A stretch of DNA of 64,000 nucleotides from Amblyomma americanum (taxonomy: Eukaryota; Arthropoda; Arachnida; Ixodida; Ixodidae), in NCBI RefSeq assembly GCF_052857255.1, contig NW_027526647.1:62001-126000 (forward strand). Reading direction: 5' to 3'. Positions 33,201 through 44,420 of this stretch are shown here, one piece after another. The notes under the pieces are model-generated. The model saw nothing but the letters and a program-made list of their open reading frames with translations. It ran no database searches and was not told the origin of the DNA. The stretch's first letter is position 1, and each line of letters begins with the position of its first letter. Both the position numbers and the translations under genes were made by a program.

Positions 33201-34429
33201 CGTTTGGAGAGCGGAATCCCAAGTTGCTGCACAGTCACCACTGGTGGAGCCTATACGTGTCCACGGATCGTCCCCCTCCCCTCTTCTTGCTACCGGCAAG
33301 CTGCACCTGCGCACTACTGCCAGACATCGACGGAGTCCCCTATACTGTGACCGCTGCACGACGGCACCCACATCATTCACGGAGAAATCCAGGCAGCCTT
33401 CGCAACCATACACAGGCTAACTGCCTTCTTAGTCCGTTCCACAAATGCGCGTTTCAAGAGCGGAATCCGAAGTTGCTGCACAGTCACCACTGGTGGAGCC
33501 TACACGTGTCCACGGATCGTCCCCCTCCCCTCTTGCTACCGGCAAGCTGCACCTGCGCACTACTGCCCGACATCGACGGAGTCCCCTATACTATGACCGC
33601 TGCACGACGGCACCCCCATCATTCACGGAGCAATCCAGGCAGCCTCCACAACCATACAGAGGCTAACCGCCTTCTTCGTCCATTCCAGAAATGCGCGTTT
33701 GAAGAGCGGAATCCGAAGCTGCTTCACAGTCACCACTGGTGGAGCCTACTATACCTGTCCACAGATCGTCCCCCTTCCCTCTTCTTGCTACCGGCAAGCT
33801 GCACATGCGCACTACTGCCCGACATCGACGGCGTCCCCTACACTATGACCGATGCACGACGGCACCCACATCATTCACGGAGCAATCCAGGCAGCCTCCG
33901 CAACCATGCAGAGGCTAACCGCCTTCTTCGTGCATTCCAGAAATGCGCGTTTGAAGAGCGGAATCCGAAGCTGCTGCACAGTCACCACTGGTGGAGCCTA
34001 TACGCATCCACGGATCGTCCCCCTCCCCTCTTCATGCTACCGGCAAGCTGCACCTGCGCACTACTGCCCGACATCGACGGCGTCCCCTACACTATGACCG
34101 ATGCACGATGGCACCCACATCATTCACGGAGCAATCCAGGCAGCCTCCGTAACCATACAGAGCCTAACCGCCTTTTTCGTCCATTCCAGAAATGCGCGTT
34201 TGAAGAGCGGAATCCGAAGCTGCTGCACAGTCACCACTGGTGGATCCTATACGTGTCCACGGATCGTCCCCCTCCCCTCTTCTTGCTGCCGGCAAGCTGC
34301 ACATGCGGACTACTGCCCGACATCGACGGCGTCCCCTACACTATGACCGATGCACGAAGGCACCCACATCAATCATGGAGAAATCGAGGCAGCCTTCGCA
34401 ACTGCCTTCTTAGTCCATTCCACAAATGA
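30251..34429 (+). CDS. Longest open frame in the tandem array (1392 codons; coding status doubtful)
   Basis: The frame encodes an ~83-residue repeat (STDRPPPLFLLPASCTCALL ... NRLLRPFQKCAFEERNPKLL), rich in Pro, His, Arg and Cys. Each unit has two or three cysteines in fixed places. The same frame continues before (27839-30226) and after (34454-35317 and on), broken by a +2 slip at about 30,075, a TGC-to-TGA change near 34,427 and a few single-base slips (about 35,240, 36,708, 37,545, 40,257). The other two frames hit a stop in almost every unit. There is no signal peptide, recognised domain or promoter. A 249-bp unit lacking a stop gives a long ORF automatically, so this may only be satellite. 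Confidence 0.25.
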   Translation: MRVSRAESEVAAQSPLVEPTRVHGLSPSPLLATCKLHMRTTARHRRRPLHYDRCTTAPTSFTEQSRQPPKHTEANRLLRLFQKCAFEERNPKRMHSHPWWSLHVSTDRPPPLLLPASCTCALLPDIDGVPYTMTAARRHPHHSRSNPGSIRNHTEANCLLSPFHKCAFQERNPKLLHSHHWWSLYASTDRPPPLFLLPASCTCALLPDIDGVPYTMTDARWHPHHSRSNPGSLRNHTEPNRLFRPFQKCAFEERNPKLLHSHHWWILYVSTDRPPPLFLLPASCTCGLLPDIDGVPYTMTDARRHPHQSWRNRGSLRNCLLSPFHKCAFQERNPKLLHSHPWWSRHVSTDRPPPLLLPASCTCALLPNIDGVPYTMTAAQRHPHHSRSNPGSLRNHTEANRLLRPFQKCAFEERNPKLLHSHHWWSLYVSTDRPPPLFLLPASCTCALLPDIDGVPYTMPAARRHPHHSRSNPGTLRNHTEANRLLRPFHKCAFQERNPKLLHSHPWWSLHVSTNRPPPLLLPASCTCALLLDIDGVPYTMTAARRHPHHSRSNPGSIRNHTEANCLLSPFHECAFQERNPKLLHIHHWWSLHVSTDRPPLLFLLPASCTCALLPDIDVVPYTMTAARRHPHHSRRNPGSLRNHTEANCLLSPFHKCAFQERNPKLLHSHHWWSLHVSTVCPPPLFLLPASCTCALLPDIDGVPYTVTDARRHPHHSRSNRGSLRNHAEANRLLRAFQKCAFEERNPKLLHSHHWWSLYVSTDRPPPLFLLPASCTCALLPDIDGVPYTMTDARWHPHHSRSNLGSLRNHTEPNRLFRPFQKCAFEERNPKLLHSHHWWILYVSTDRPPPLFLLPASCTCGLLPDIDGVPYTMTDARRHPHQSWRNRGSLRNCLLSPFHKCAFQERNQKLLHRHPWWSLHVSTDRPPPLLLPASCTCALLPEIYGVPYTMTAARRHPHHSRSNPDSLRNHTEANRLLRPFKKCAFGERNPKLLHSHHWWSLYVSTDRPPPLFLLPASCTCALLPDIDGVPYTVTAARRHPHHSRRNPGSLRNHTQANCLLSPFHKCAFQERNPKLLHSHHWWSLHVSTDRPPPLLLPASCTCALLPDIDGVPYTMTAARRHPHHSRSNPGSLHNHTEANRLLRPFQKCAFEERNPKLLHSHHWWSLLYLSTDRPPSLFLLPASCTCALLPDIDGVPYTMTDARRHPHHSRSNPGSLRNHAEANRLLRAFQKCAFEERNPKLLHSHHWWSLYASTDRPPPLFMLPASCTCALLPDIDGVPYTMTDARWHPHHSRSNPGSLRNHTEPNRLFRPFQKCAFEERNPKLLHSHHWWILYVSTDRPPPLFLLPASCTCGLLPDIDGVPYTMTDARRHPHQSWRNRGSLRNCLLSPFHK

Positions 34430-37400
34430 GCGTTTCAAGAGCGGAATCCGCAGTTGCTGCATAGTCACCCCTGGTGGAGCCTACACGTGTCCACGGATCG
34501 TCCCCCTCCCCTCTTGCTGCCGGCAAGCTGCACATGCGCACTACTGCCCAACATCGACGGCGTCCCTTATACTATGACCGCTGCACAACGGCACCCACAT
34601 CATTCACGGAGCAATCCAGGCAGCCTCCGCAACCATACAGAGGCTAACCGCCTTCTTCGTCCATTCCAGAAATGCGCGTTTGAAGAGCGAAATCCGAAGC
34701 TGCTGCACAGTCACCACTGGTGGAGCCTATACGTGTCCACGGATCGTCCCCCTCCCCTCTTCTTGCTACCGGCAAGCTGCACATGCGCACTACTGCCCGA
34801 CATCGACGGCGTCCCTTATACTATGATCGCTGCACGTCCGCACCCACATCATTCACGGAGAAATCCAGGCAGCCTTCGCAACCATACAGAGGCTAACTGC
34901 CTTCTTAGTCCGTTCCACAAATGCGCGTTTCAAGAGCGGAAACCGAAGCTGCTGCACAGTCACCACTGGTGGAGCCTACACGTGTCCACGGATCTTCCCC
35001 CTCCCCTCTTGCTACCGGCAAGCTGCACCTGCGCAATACTGCCTGACATCGACGGAGTCCCCTATACTATGACCGCTGCACGACGGCACCCACATTCACG
35101 GAGAAATCCAGGCAGCCTTCGCAACCATACAGAGGCTAACTGCCTTCTTAGTCCATTCCACAAATGCGCGTTTCAAGAGCGGAATCCGAAGTTGCTGCAT
35201 AGTCACCACTGGTGGAGCCTACACGTGTCCACGGAACGTCCCCTCCCCTCTTCTTGCTACCGGCAAGCTGCCCCTGTGCACTACTGCCCGACATCGACGG
35301 AGTCCACTATACTATGACCGCTGCACGACGGCACCCACATCATTCACGGAGCAATCCACGCAGCCTTCGCAACCATACAGAGGCTAACTGCCTTCTTAGT
35401 CCATTCCACAAATGCGCGTTTCAAGAGCGGAATCCGAAGTTGCTGCATAGTCACCACTGGTGGAGCCTACACGTGTCCACGGATCGTCCCCCTCCCCTCT
35501 TCTTGCAACCGGCAAGCTGCACCTGCGCACTACTGCCCGACATCGACGGAGTCCCCTATACATTGACCGCTGCACGACGGCACACACATTCACGGAGAGA
35601 TCCAGGCAGCTTTCGCAACCATACAGAGGCTAACTGCCTTCTTAGTCCGTTCCACAAATGCGCGTTTCAAGAGCGGAATCCGAAGTTGCTGCATAGTCAC
35701 CACTGGTGGAGCCTACACGTGTCCACGGATCGTCCCCCTCCCCTCTTGCTACCGGCAAGCTGCACCTGCGCACTACTGCCCGACATCGACGGAGTCCCCT
35801 ATACTATGACCGCTGCACGACGGCACCCACATCATTCACGGAGCAATCCACGCAGCCTTCGCAACCATACAGAGGCTAACTGCCTTCTTAGTCCATTCCA
35901 CAAATGCGCGTTTCAAGAGCGGAATCCGAAGTTGCTGCATAGTCACCACTGGTGGAGCCTACACGTGTCCACGGATCGTCCCCCTTCCCTCTTCTTGCAA
36001 CCGGCAAGCTGCACCTGCGCACTACTGCCCGACATCGACGGAGTCCCCTATACTATGACCGATGCACGACGGCACCCACATCATTCATAGAGAAATCGAG
36101 GCAGCCTTCGCAACTGCCTTCTTAGTCCATTCCACAAATGCGCGTTTCAAGAGCGGAATCCGAAGTTGCTGCATAATCACCCCTGGTGGAGCCTACACGT
36201 GTCCACGGATCGTCCCCCTCCCCTCTTGCTACCGGCAAGCTGCACCTGCGCAATACTGCCTGACATCGACGGAGTCCCCTATACTATGACCGCTGCACGA
36301 CTGCACCCACATCATTCACGGAGAAATCCAGGCAGCCTTCGCAACCATACAGAGGCTAACTGCCTTATTAGTCCGTTCCACAAATGCGCGTTTCAAGAGC
36401 GGAATCCGAAGTTGCTGCACAGTCACCACTGGTGGAGCCTACACGTGTCCACGGTTTGTCCCCCTCCCCTCTTCTTGCTACCTGCAAGCTGCACTTGCGC
36501 ACTACTGCCCGACATCGACGGCGTCCCCTACACTATGACCGATGCACGACGGCACCCACATCATTCACGGAGCAATCCAGGCAGCCTCCGCAACCATACA
36601 GAGGCTAACCGCCTTCTTCGTCCTTTCCAGAAATGCGCGTTTGAAGAGCGGAATCCGAAGCGGATGCACAGTCACCACTGGTGGAGCCTATACGTGTCCA
36701 CGGATCTCCCCCTCCCCTCTTCTTGCTACCGGCAAGCTGCACATGCGCACTACTGCCCGAGATCTATGGCGTCCCCTACACTATGACCGCTGCACGACGG
36801 CACCCACATCATTCACGGAGCAATACAGGCAGCCTCCGCAACCATACAGAGGCTAACCGCCTTCTTCGTCCATTCAAGAAATGCGCGTTTGAAGAGCGGA
36901 ATCCGAAGTTGCTGCACAGTCACCACTGGTGGAGCCTATACGTGTCCACGGATCGTCCCCCTCCCCTCTTCTTGCTACCGGCAAGCTGCACCTGCGCACT
37001 ACTGCCAGACATCGACGGAGTCCCCTATACTATGACCGCTGCACGACGGCACCCACATCATTCACGGAGAAATCCAGGCAGCCTTCGCAACCATACAGAG
37101 GCTAACTGCCTTCTTAGTCCGTTCCACAAATGCGCGTTTCAAGAGCGGAATCCGAAGTTGTTGCACAGTCACCACTGGTGGAGCCTATACGTGTCCACGG
37201 ATCGTCCCCCTCCCCTCTTCTTGCTACCGGCAAGCTGCACCTGCGCACTACTGCCAGACATCGACGGAGTCCCCTATACTATGACCGCTGCACGACGGCA
37301 CCCACATCATTCACGGAGAAATCCAGGCAGCCTTCGCAACCATACAGAGGCTAACTGCCTTCTTAGTCCGTTCCACAAATGCGCGTTTCAAGAGCGGAAT

Positions 37401-40400
37401 CCGAAGTTGCTGCACAGTCACCACTGGTGGAGCCTACACGTGTCCACGGATCGTCCCCCTCCCCTCTTCTTGCTACCGGCAAGCTGCACCTGCGCACTAC
37501 CGCCCGACATCGATGGAGTCCCCTATACTATGACCGCTTCCACGACGGCACCCACATCATTCACGGAGAAATCCAGGCAGCCTTCGCAACCATACAGAGG
37601 CTAACTGCCTTCTTAGTCCATTCCACAAATGCGCGTTTCAAGAGCGGAATCCGAAGTTGCTGCATAGTCACCACTGGTGGAGCCTACACGTGTCCACGGA
37701 TCGTCCCCCTCCCCTCTTCTTGCTACCGGCAAGCTGCACCTGCGCCCTACTGCCCGACATCGATGGAGTCCCCTATACTATGACCACTGCACGACGGCAC
37801 CCACATCATTCACGGAGAAATCCAGGCAGCCTTCGCAACCATACAGAGGCTAACTGCCTTTTTAGTCCGTTCCACAAATGCGCGTTTCAAGAGCGGAATC
37901 CGAAGTTGCTGCACAGTCACCACTGGTGTAGCCTATACGTGTCGACGGATCGTCCCCCTCCCCTCTTCTTGCAACCGGCAAGCTGCACCTGCGCACTACT
38001 GCCCGACATCGACGGAGTCCCCTATACTATGACCGATGCACGACGGCACCCACATCATTCATAGAGAAATCGAGGCAGCCTTCGCAACTGCCTTCTTAGT
38101 CCATTCCACAAATGCGCGTTTCAAGAGCGGAATCCGAAGTTGCTGCATAATCACCCCTGGTGGAGCCTACACGTGTCCACGGATCGTCCCCCTCCCCTCT
38201 TGCTACCGGCAAGCTGCACCAGCGCACTACTGCCCGCCATCGACGGAGTCCCCTATACTATGACCGCTGCACGACGGCACCCACATCATTCACGGAGCAA
38301 TCCAGGCAGCCTTCGCAACCATACAGAGGCTAACTGCCTTCTTAGTCCATTCCACAAATGCGCGTTTCAAGAGCGGAATCCGAAGTTGCTGCATAGTCAC
38401 CACTGGTGGAGCCTACACGTGTCCACGGATCGTCCCCCTCCCCACTTCTTGCTACCGGCAAGCTGCACCTGCGCACTACTGCCCGACATCGATGGAGTCC
38501 CCTATACTATGACCTCTGCACGACGGCACCCACATCATTCACGGAGAAATCCAGGCAGCCTTCGCAACCATACAGAGGCTAACTGCCTTCTTAGTCCGTT
38601 CCACAAATGCGCATTTCAAGAGCGGAATCCGAAGCTGCTGCACAGTCACCACTGGTGGAGCCTATACGTGTCCACGGATCATCCCCCTCCCCTCTTCTTG
38701 CTACCGTCAAGCTGCACATGCGCACTACTGCCCGACATCGACGGCGTCCCCTACACTATGACCGCTGCGTGAGCGCACCCACATCATTCACGGAGCAATC
38801 CAGGCAGCCTCCGCAACCATACAGAGGCTGACCGCCTTCTTCGCCCATTCCAGAAATGCGCGTGTGAAGAGCGGAATCCGAAGCGGATGCACAGTCAGCA
38901 CTGGTGGAGCCTATACGTGTCCACGGATCATCCCCCTCCCCTCTTCTTGCTACCGGCAAGCTGCACATGCGCACTACTGCCCGAGATCTATGGCGTCCCC
39001 TACACTATGACCGCTGCACGACGGCACCCACATCATTCACGGAGCAATCCAGACAGCCTCCGCAACCATACAGAGGCTAACCGCCTTCTTCGTCCATTCC
39101 AGAAATGCGCGTTTGAAGAGCGGAATCCGAAGCGGATGCACAGTCACCACTGGTGGAGCCTATACGTGTCCACGGATCGTCCCCCTCCCCTCTTCTTGCT
39201 ACCGGCAAGCTGCACATGCGCACTACTGCCCGAGATCTATGGCGTCCCCTACACTATGACCGCTGCACGACGGCACCCACATCATTCAAGGAGCAATACA
39301 GGCAGCCTCCGCAACCATACAGAGGCTAACCGCCTTCTTCTTCCATTCAAGAAATGCGCGTTTGAAGAGCGGAATCCGAAGTTGCTGCCCAGTCACCACT
39401 GGTGGAGCCTATACGTGTCCACGGATCGTCCCCCTCCCCTCTTCTTCCTACCGGCAAGCTGCACCTGCGCACTACTGCCAGACATCGACGGAGTCCCCTA
39501 TACTATGACCGCTGCACGACGGCACCCACATCATTCACGGAGAAATCCAGGCAGCCTTCGCAACCACACAGAGGCTAACTGCCTTCTTAGTCCGTTCCAC
39601 AAATGCGCGTTTCAAGAGCGGAATCCGAAGTTGCTGCACAGTCACCACTGGTGGAGCCTACACGTGTCCACGGATCGTCCCCCTCCCCTCTTGCTACCGG
39701 CCAGCTGCACCTGCGCACTACTGCCCGACATCGACGGAGTCCCCTATACTATGACCGCTGCACGACGGCACCCACATCATTCACGGAGCAATCCAGGCAG
39801 CCTTCGCAACCATGCAGAGGCTAACTGCCTTCTTAGTCCATTCCACAAATGCGCGTTTCAAGAGCGGAATCCGAAGTTGCTGCATAGTCACCACTGGTGG
39901 AGCCTACACGTGTCCACGGATCGTCCCCCTCCTTTCTTCTTGCTACCGGCAAGCTGCACCTGCGCACTACCGCCCGACATCGATGGAGTCCCCTATACTA
40001 TGACCGCTGCACGACGGCACCCACATCATTCACGGAGAAATCCAGGCAGCCTTCGCAACCATACAGAGGCTAACTGCCTTCTTAGTCCGTTCCACAAATG
40101 CGCGTTTCAAGAGCGGAATCCGAAGTTGCTGCACAGTCACCACTGGTGGAGCCTATACGTGTCCACGGATCGTCCCCCTCCCCTCTTCTTGCTACCGGCA
40201 AGCTGCACCTGCGCACTACTGCCCGACATCGACGGAGTCCCCTATACTATGACCGCTTGCACGACGGCACCCACATCATTCACGGAGAAATCCAGGCAGC
40301 CTTCGCAACCATACACAGGCTAACTGCCTTCTTAGTCCATTCCACAAATGCGCGTTTCAAGAACGGAATCCGATGTTGCTGCATTGTTACCACTGCTGGA

Positions 40401-41346
40401 GCCTACACGTGTCCACGGATCGTCCCCATCCCCTCTTGCTACCGGCAAGCTGCACCTGCGCACTACTGCCCGACATCGACGGTGTCCCCTATACTATGAC
40501 CGCTGCACGACGGCACCCACATCATTCACGGAGCAATCCAGGCAGCCTTCGCAACCATACAGAGGCTAACTGCCTTCTTAGTCCATTCCTCAAATGCGCG
40601 TTTCAAGAGCGGAATCCGAAGTTGCTGCATAGTCACCACTGGTGGAGCCTACACGTGTCCACGGATCGTCCCCCTCCCCTCTTCTTGCTACCGGCAAGCT
40701 GCACCTGCGCACTACTGCCCGACATCGATGCAGTCCCCTATACTATGACCACTGCACGACGGCACCCACATCATTCACGGAGAAATCCAGGCAGCCTTCG
40801 CAACCATACAGAGGCTAACTGCCTTCTTGTCCGTTCCACAAATGCGCGTTTCAAGAGCGGAATCCGAAGTTGCTGCACAGTCACCACTGGTGGAGCCTAT
40901 ACGTGTCGACGGATCGTCCCCCTCCCCTCTTCTTGCTACCGGCAAGCAGCACCTGCGCACTACTGCCCGACATCGACGGAGTCCCCTATACTATGACCAC
41001 TGCACGACGGCACCCACATCATTCACGGAGAAATCCAGGCAGCCTTCGCAACCATACAGAGGCTAACTGCCTTCTTAGTCCATTCCACAAATGCGCGTTT
41101 CAAGAGCGGAATCCGAAGTTGCTGGATAGTCACCACTGGTGGAGCCTACACGTGTCCACGGATCGTCCCCCTCCCCTCTTGCTACCGGCAAGCTGCACCT
41201 GCGCACTACTGCCCGACATCGACGGAGTCCCCTATACTATGACCGCTGCACGACGGCACCCACATCATTCACGGAGAAATCCAGGCAGCCTTCGCGACCA
41301 TACAGAGGCCTACTGCCTTCTTAGTCCATTCCACAAATGCGCGTTT

Positions 41347-41592
41347 ATAATAATAATTGGTTTTTTGGGGGAAAGGAAATGGCGCAGTATCTGTCTCATA
41401 TATCATTGGACACCTGAACCGCGCCGTAAGGGAAGGGATAAAGGAGGGATTGAAAGAAGAAAGGAAGAAGAGGTGCCGTAGTGGAGGGCTCCGGAATAAT
41501 TTCGACCACCTGGGGATCTTTAACGTGCACTGACATCGCGCAGCACACGGGCGCCTTAGCGTTTTTCCTCCATAAAAACGCAGCCGCCGCGG
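41347..41592 (-). mobile_element. 246-bp non-autonomous dispersed element inside the satellite (copy 1)
   Basis: This unrelated sequence interrupts a satellite unit after GCGCGTTT and ends before TTCAAGAGCGG. One end is an (ATA)n run, the other a GC-rich GCAGCCGCCGCGG. On the minus strand this gives a GC-rich head and a (TAT)n tail, as in SINE-like elements, and I recall similar sequence as common in tick genomes. No clear A/B box is visible. Confidence 0.7.
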
Positions 41593-42338
41593 TTCAAGAG
41601 CGGAATCCGACGTTGCTGCATAGTTACCACTGCTGGAGCCTACACGTGTCCACGGATCGTCCCCCTCCCCTCTTGCTATCGGCAAGCTGCACCTGCGCAC
41701 TACTGCCCGACATCGACGGAGTCCCCTATACTATGACCGCTGCACGACGGCACCCACATCATTCACGGAGCAATCCAGGCAGCCTTCGCAACCATACAGA
41801 GGCTAACTGCCTTCTTAGTCCATTCCACAAATGCGCGTTTCAAGAGCGGAATCCGAAGTTGCAGCATAGTCACCACTGGTGGAGCCTATACGTGTCGACG
41901 GATCGTCCCCCTCCCCTCTTCTTGCTACCGGCAAGCTGCACCTGCGCACTACTGCCCGACATCGATGGAGTCCCCTATACTATGACCACTGCACGACGGC
42001 ACCCACATCATTCACGGAGAAATCCAGGCAGCCTTCGCAACCATACAGAGGCTAACTGCCTTCTTAGTCCGTTCCACAAATGCGCGTTTCAAGAGCGGAA
42101 TCCGAAGTTGCTGCACAGTCACCACTGGTGGAGCCTATACGTGTCGACGGATCGTCCCCCTCCCCTCTTCTTGCTACCGGCAAGCAGCACCTGCGCACTA
42201 CTGCCCGACATCGACGGAGTCCCCTATACTATGACCACTGCACGACGGCACCCACATCATTCACGGAGAAATCCAGGCAGCCTTCGCAACCATACAGAGG
42301 CTAACTGCCTTCTTAGTCCATTCCACAAATGCGCGTTT

Positions 42339-42584
42339 ATAATAATAATTGGTTTTTTGGGGGAAAGGAAACAGCGCAGTATCTGTCTCATATATCATTG
42401 GACACCTGAACCGCGCCGTAAGGGAAGGGATAAAGGAGGGATTGAAAGAAGAAAGGAAGAAGAGGTGCCGTAGTGGAGGGCTCCGGAATAATTTCGACCA
42501 CCTGGGGATCTTTAACGTGCACTGACATCGCGCAGCACACGGGCGCCTTAGCGTTTTTCCTCCATAAAAACGCAGCCGCCGCGG
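42339..42584 (-). mobile_element. 246-bp dispersed element inside the satellite (copy 2)
   Basis: It is identical to the copy at 41347-41592 except for two adjacent bases (TG to CA near 42,371) and has the same position in the satellite unit. Both ends are displaced by exactly 992 bp, about four units. The second copy therefore arose by duplication of a satellite block, not by a second insertion. Confidence 0.85.
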
Positions 42585-43638
42585 TTCAAGAGCGGAATCC
42601 GAAGTTGCTGCATAGTCACCACTGGTGGAGCCTACACGTGTCCACGGATCGTCCCCCTCCCCTCTTCTTGCTACCGGCAAGCTGCACCTGCGCACTACTG
42701 CCCGACATCGACGGCGTCCCCCACACTATGACCGCTGCACGATGGCACCCACATCATTCACTGAGCAATCCAGGCAGCCTCCACAACCATACAGAGGCTA
42801 ACCGCCTTCTTCGTCCATTCCAGAAATGCGCGTTTGAAGAGCGGAATCCGAAGCTGCTTCACAGTCACCACTGGTGGAGCCTACTATACCTGTCCACAGA
42901 TCGTCCCCCTCCCCTCTTCTTGCTACCGGCAAGCTGCACATGCGCACTACTGCCCGACATCGACGGCGTCCCCTACACTATGACCGCTGCACGACGGCAC
43001 CCACATCATGCACGGAGAAATCCAGGCAGCCTTCGCAACCATACAGAGGCTAACTGCCTTCTTAGTCCATTCCACAAATGCGCGTTTCAAGAGCGGAATC
43101 CGAAGTTGCTGCACAGTCACCACTGGTGGAGCCTACACGTGTCCACGGATCGTCCCCCTCCCCTCTTGCTACCGGCAAGCTGCACCTGCGCAGTACTGCC
43201 CAACATCGACGGAGTCCCCTATACTATGACCGCTGCACGACGGTACCCACATCATTCACGGAGCAATCCAGGCAGCCTTCGCAACCATACAAAGGGTAAC
43301 TGCCTTCTTAGTCCATTCCACAAATGCGCGTTTCAAGAGCGGAATCCGAAGTTGCTGCACAGTCACCACTGATGGAGCCTACACGTGTCCACAGATCGTC
43401 CCCCTCCCCTCTTCTTGCTACCGGCAAGCTGCACCTGCGCACTACTGCCCGACATCGACGGAGTCCCCTATACTATGACCGCTGCACGACGGCACCCACA
43501 TCATTCACGGAGCAATCCAGCAGCCTCCGCAACCAGACAGAGGCTAACCGCCTTCTTCGTCCATACCAGCTGTGTATCCTGTACCTTTAATTACAAACAT
43601 CGTTCTTAGGCTCCTGGATTGCTCCGTTTGTGTCCAGT

Positions 43639-44420
43639 ATGGGTGATAAGCCTCCTTCAGCCATAAAAGAACTTGTAAAGGCTATGACTGACTTGAGTGC
43701 ACAGTTTGACACTAAGCAAAGTGAACTGAAGCTCGACTTAAAGCATGTGATTGAATATGAAATGGAATCTGTCAGAACTTCGGTGGGTTTTATCAATGAA
43801 AATTTCGAAGAATTTAGAACTGAGTTCTCTGAGCTTAAAGAGACCCTGTCTGAGGTGAAAAACTTAAACCAGGAAATGAAAAAAGAAAACAACCGACTTA
43901 CAAAGAAGTGAAAACTCTCATGCATGAATTAACTGGACTGCAGCAGTACACTAGAAGAAATAGCCTCGAAATCAAAGGCATCCCTCCGGAACCCAGTGAA
44001 AATCTGATTTCAGTGATGACATTGATCTGCCATTGCTTGAGCACCGAGTTCAATGAATCCAATGTTGAAGCTATCCATCGTGTGCCCTCAAAGAACAAAG
44101 ATGAACCCAACATCGTTAAGTTTTCTTCCAGAAAAGTGAGAGACAGCATTCTGAAAACAGCGAAAAAGCAACGGCTGAACACTAAACTATTGAGCTTTGA
44201 CGATCACGAGAATCTTTTGTTCATCAATGATCATTTGTGCCCGGTAAACAAAATTTTACTAAGTAAAGCGCGGAGAGCCAAAAAGGAAAGACAGTGGAAA
44301 CACACATGGGTATCAGGTGGCAAGATCCGGATACGCAAGACAGAAGCCTCGCATGTTCTACATATAACCTGTGGTGATGACCTTGCTCAGGTAGTATACA
44401 ATCATGGCCTTTTCCGTTGA
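43639..44420 (+). pseudogene. LINE ORF1 protein, one frameshift
   Basis: ATG 43639 (MGDKPPSAIKELVKAMTDLS) opens a coiled-coil region (ELKLDLKHVIEYEMESVRTS; ETLSEVKNLNQEMKKENN) that stops at 43909-43911. The +1 frame from about 43900 continues MHELTGLQQYTRRNSLEIKG, VEAIHRVPSKNKDEPNIVKF and a C-terminal WVSGGKIRIRKTEASHVLHI to 44420. This is the usual order for CR1/L2 ORF1: coiled coil, RRM-like, FP25-like C-terminus. A single-base indel near 43,905 separates the halves. ORF2 begins within its last codons. Confidence 0.7.

Larger units (their letters stand above)
27211..43569 (+). repeat. Satellite-like tandem array, ~249-bp unit, about 64 copies
   Basis: The unit starts GGAGCAATCCAGGCAGCC and recurs every 249 bp, with 246-, 252- and ~231-bp variants. 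Excluding two 246-bp insertions the array is about 15.9 kb. Common length variants are multiples of three: loss of TTC in CTCTTCTTGC, gain of 3 bp in the CTACTATAC variant, loss of ATC, and loss of 15 bp (near 28,485, 31,200, 32,920, 34,400, 36,110 and 38,085). Variant blocks recur in order: GTGGATCCTAT at 28,325, 31,044, 32,766 and 34,247, showing higher-order duplication. The array begins at a unit boundary and ends 67 bp into a unit. I do not recognise the unit. Confidence 0.95.

Noticed and set aside
32202..42695. Minus-strand frames of 60-144 codons in the satellite
   Set aside because: They recur once per unit with a stop each time and are shadows of the plus-strand open frame.
27211..43569. 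A CRISPR array
   Set aside because: Units are ~249 bp with no alternation of short constant repeats and unique spacers; the setting is eukaryotic.
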